Origin: Paraglaciecola sp. MB-3u-78
Lineage (GTDB): Bacteria > Pseudomonadota > Gammaproteobacteria > Enterobacterales > Alteromonadaceae
Direction: 5' to 3'
Length of the DNA: 64,000 bases
NCBI RefSeq assembly: GCF_002835935.1
Contig: NZ_PJCF01000086.1
Coordinates: 124,001 to 188,000 of the forward strand
Positions within the stretch are counted from its first letter, which is position 1; each line of letters starts with the position of its first letter. Made by a program: the position numbers and the translations under genes. The notes under the pieces are model-generated. The model did no database searches and had not been told where the DNA came from. It saw only the letters and a list, made by a program, of their open reading frames with translations. Below are positions 63,905 to 64,000 of the stretch, in pieces.

Positions 63905-64000
63905 ATGTTTAGAATAAATCTGCACAGTGCCGCGGTGCTTCGGCGCAACTGTCTAAGATTAAACATCTTTAGTTTTACATTGATTGTCATGATTGGTTTG
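63905..64000 (+). CDS. Partial gene running off the window end, N-terminal membrane/signal segment
   Basis: ATG 63905 opens a frame through the window end (32 codons), with AGGAG about 12 bases upstream. The product starts MFRINLHSAAVLRRNC and then becomes hydrophobic (FSFTLIVMIGL), like a signal anchor. Function cannot be told. Confidence 0.45.
   Translation, partial: MFRINLHSAAVLRRNCLRLNIFSFTLIVMIGL

Noticed and set aside
1-64000. CRISPR arrays, tRNA or rRNA genes, prophage structural genes
   Set aside because: No regularly spaced repeats, no cloverleaf-like sequences and no phage head or tail proteins were recognised anywhere in the window.

Overview
The window reads as chromosomal DNA of a marine gammaproteobacterium, most likely an Alteromonadaceae relative (Glaciecola/Paraglaciecola type). 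The basis is moderate AT-richness, a YacL (UPF0231) protein, a YgjP-type metallopeptidase, OmpW, OmpLA, many PAS/GGDEF/EAL proteins, a DASH cryptochrome and MacB-type exporters. The genus is inference; no rRNA or tRNA was seen.

Layout. (1) 0.3-6.2 kb: one end of a surface-polysaccharide cluster: initiating sugar-phosphate transferase, a fused epimerase-like/aminotransferase protein, Wza-like export lipoprotein, nucleotidyltransferase, glycosyltransferase. (2) 6.35-7.9 kb: a scar: moeA 3' remnant, a probable group II intron RNA fragment and a broken IS66-family element. (3) 8.0-13.1 kb: a hybrid histidine kinase overlapping a CheB-CheR-PAS fusion. (4) 13.5-23.0 kb: amidase lipoprotein, aldo/keto reductase, SDR and a GGDEF-EAL protein, mixed with decayed genes (a frameshifted small ORF, a frameshifted DUF885-like gene, an internally deleted MATE pump behind a DUF2239 gene). 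(5) 23.0-25.3 kb: a small secreted protein and a YHYH-domain lipoprotein, with a relic of a second YHYH 3' end between them. (6) 25.5-35.2 kb: NtrC-type regulator, histidine kinase, membrane-fusion protein, ABC ATPase and two large FtsX/MacB-type permeases; two dyads and a near-consensus sigma-54 promoter lie before the exporter genes. (7) 35.4-42.0 kb: gnd, OmpW, yacL, a GAF-PAS kinase with two receiver proteins, YgjP-type protease. (8) 42.1-44.8 kb: arsenic operon arsR-arsC-arsH-acr3 behind a perfect 36-bp palindrome. (9) 44.9-50.1 kb: OmpLA, an RsbQ-like hydrolase coupled to a PAS-GGDEF cyclase, DUF1439-like protein, ZntB/CorA transporter, orphan MlaC. (10) 50.6-53.4 kb: overlapping DASH cryptochrome and second photolyase-family gene. 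(11) 53.4-58.3 kb: an alpha/beta hydrolase gene and its decayed partial copy bracketing a caspase-like/STAND-NTPase membrane protein. (12) 58.5-64.0 kb: RND efflux pair, an outer-membrane-type protein and the start of a cut gene.

Best candidates for something undescribed are the caspase-STAND island with its translationally coupled 28-codon upstream ORF and degraded convergent partner; the sigma-54-controlled two-permease exporter; and the RsbQ-like/PAS-GGDEF pair. All functional calls come from reading sequence motifs; no database search was run.
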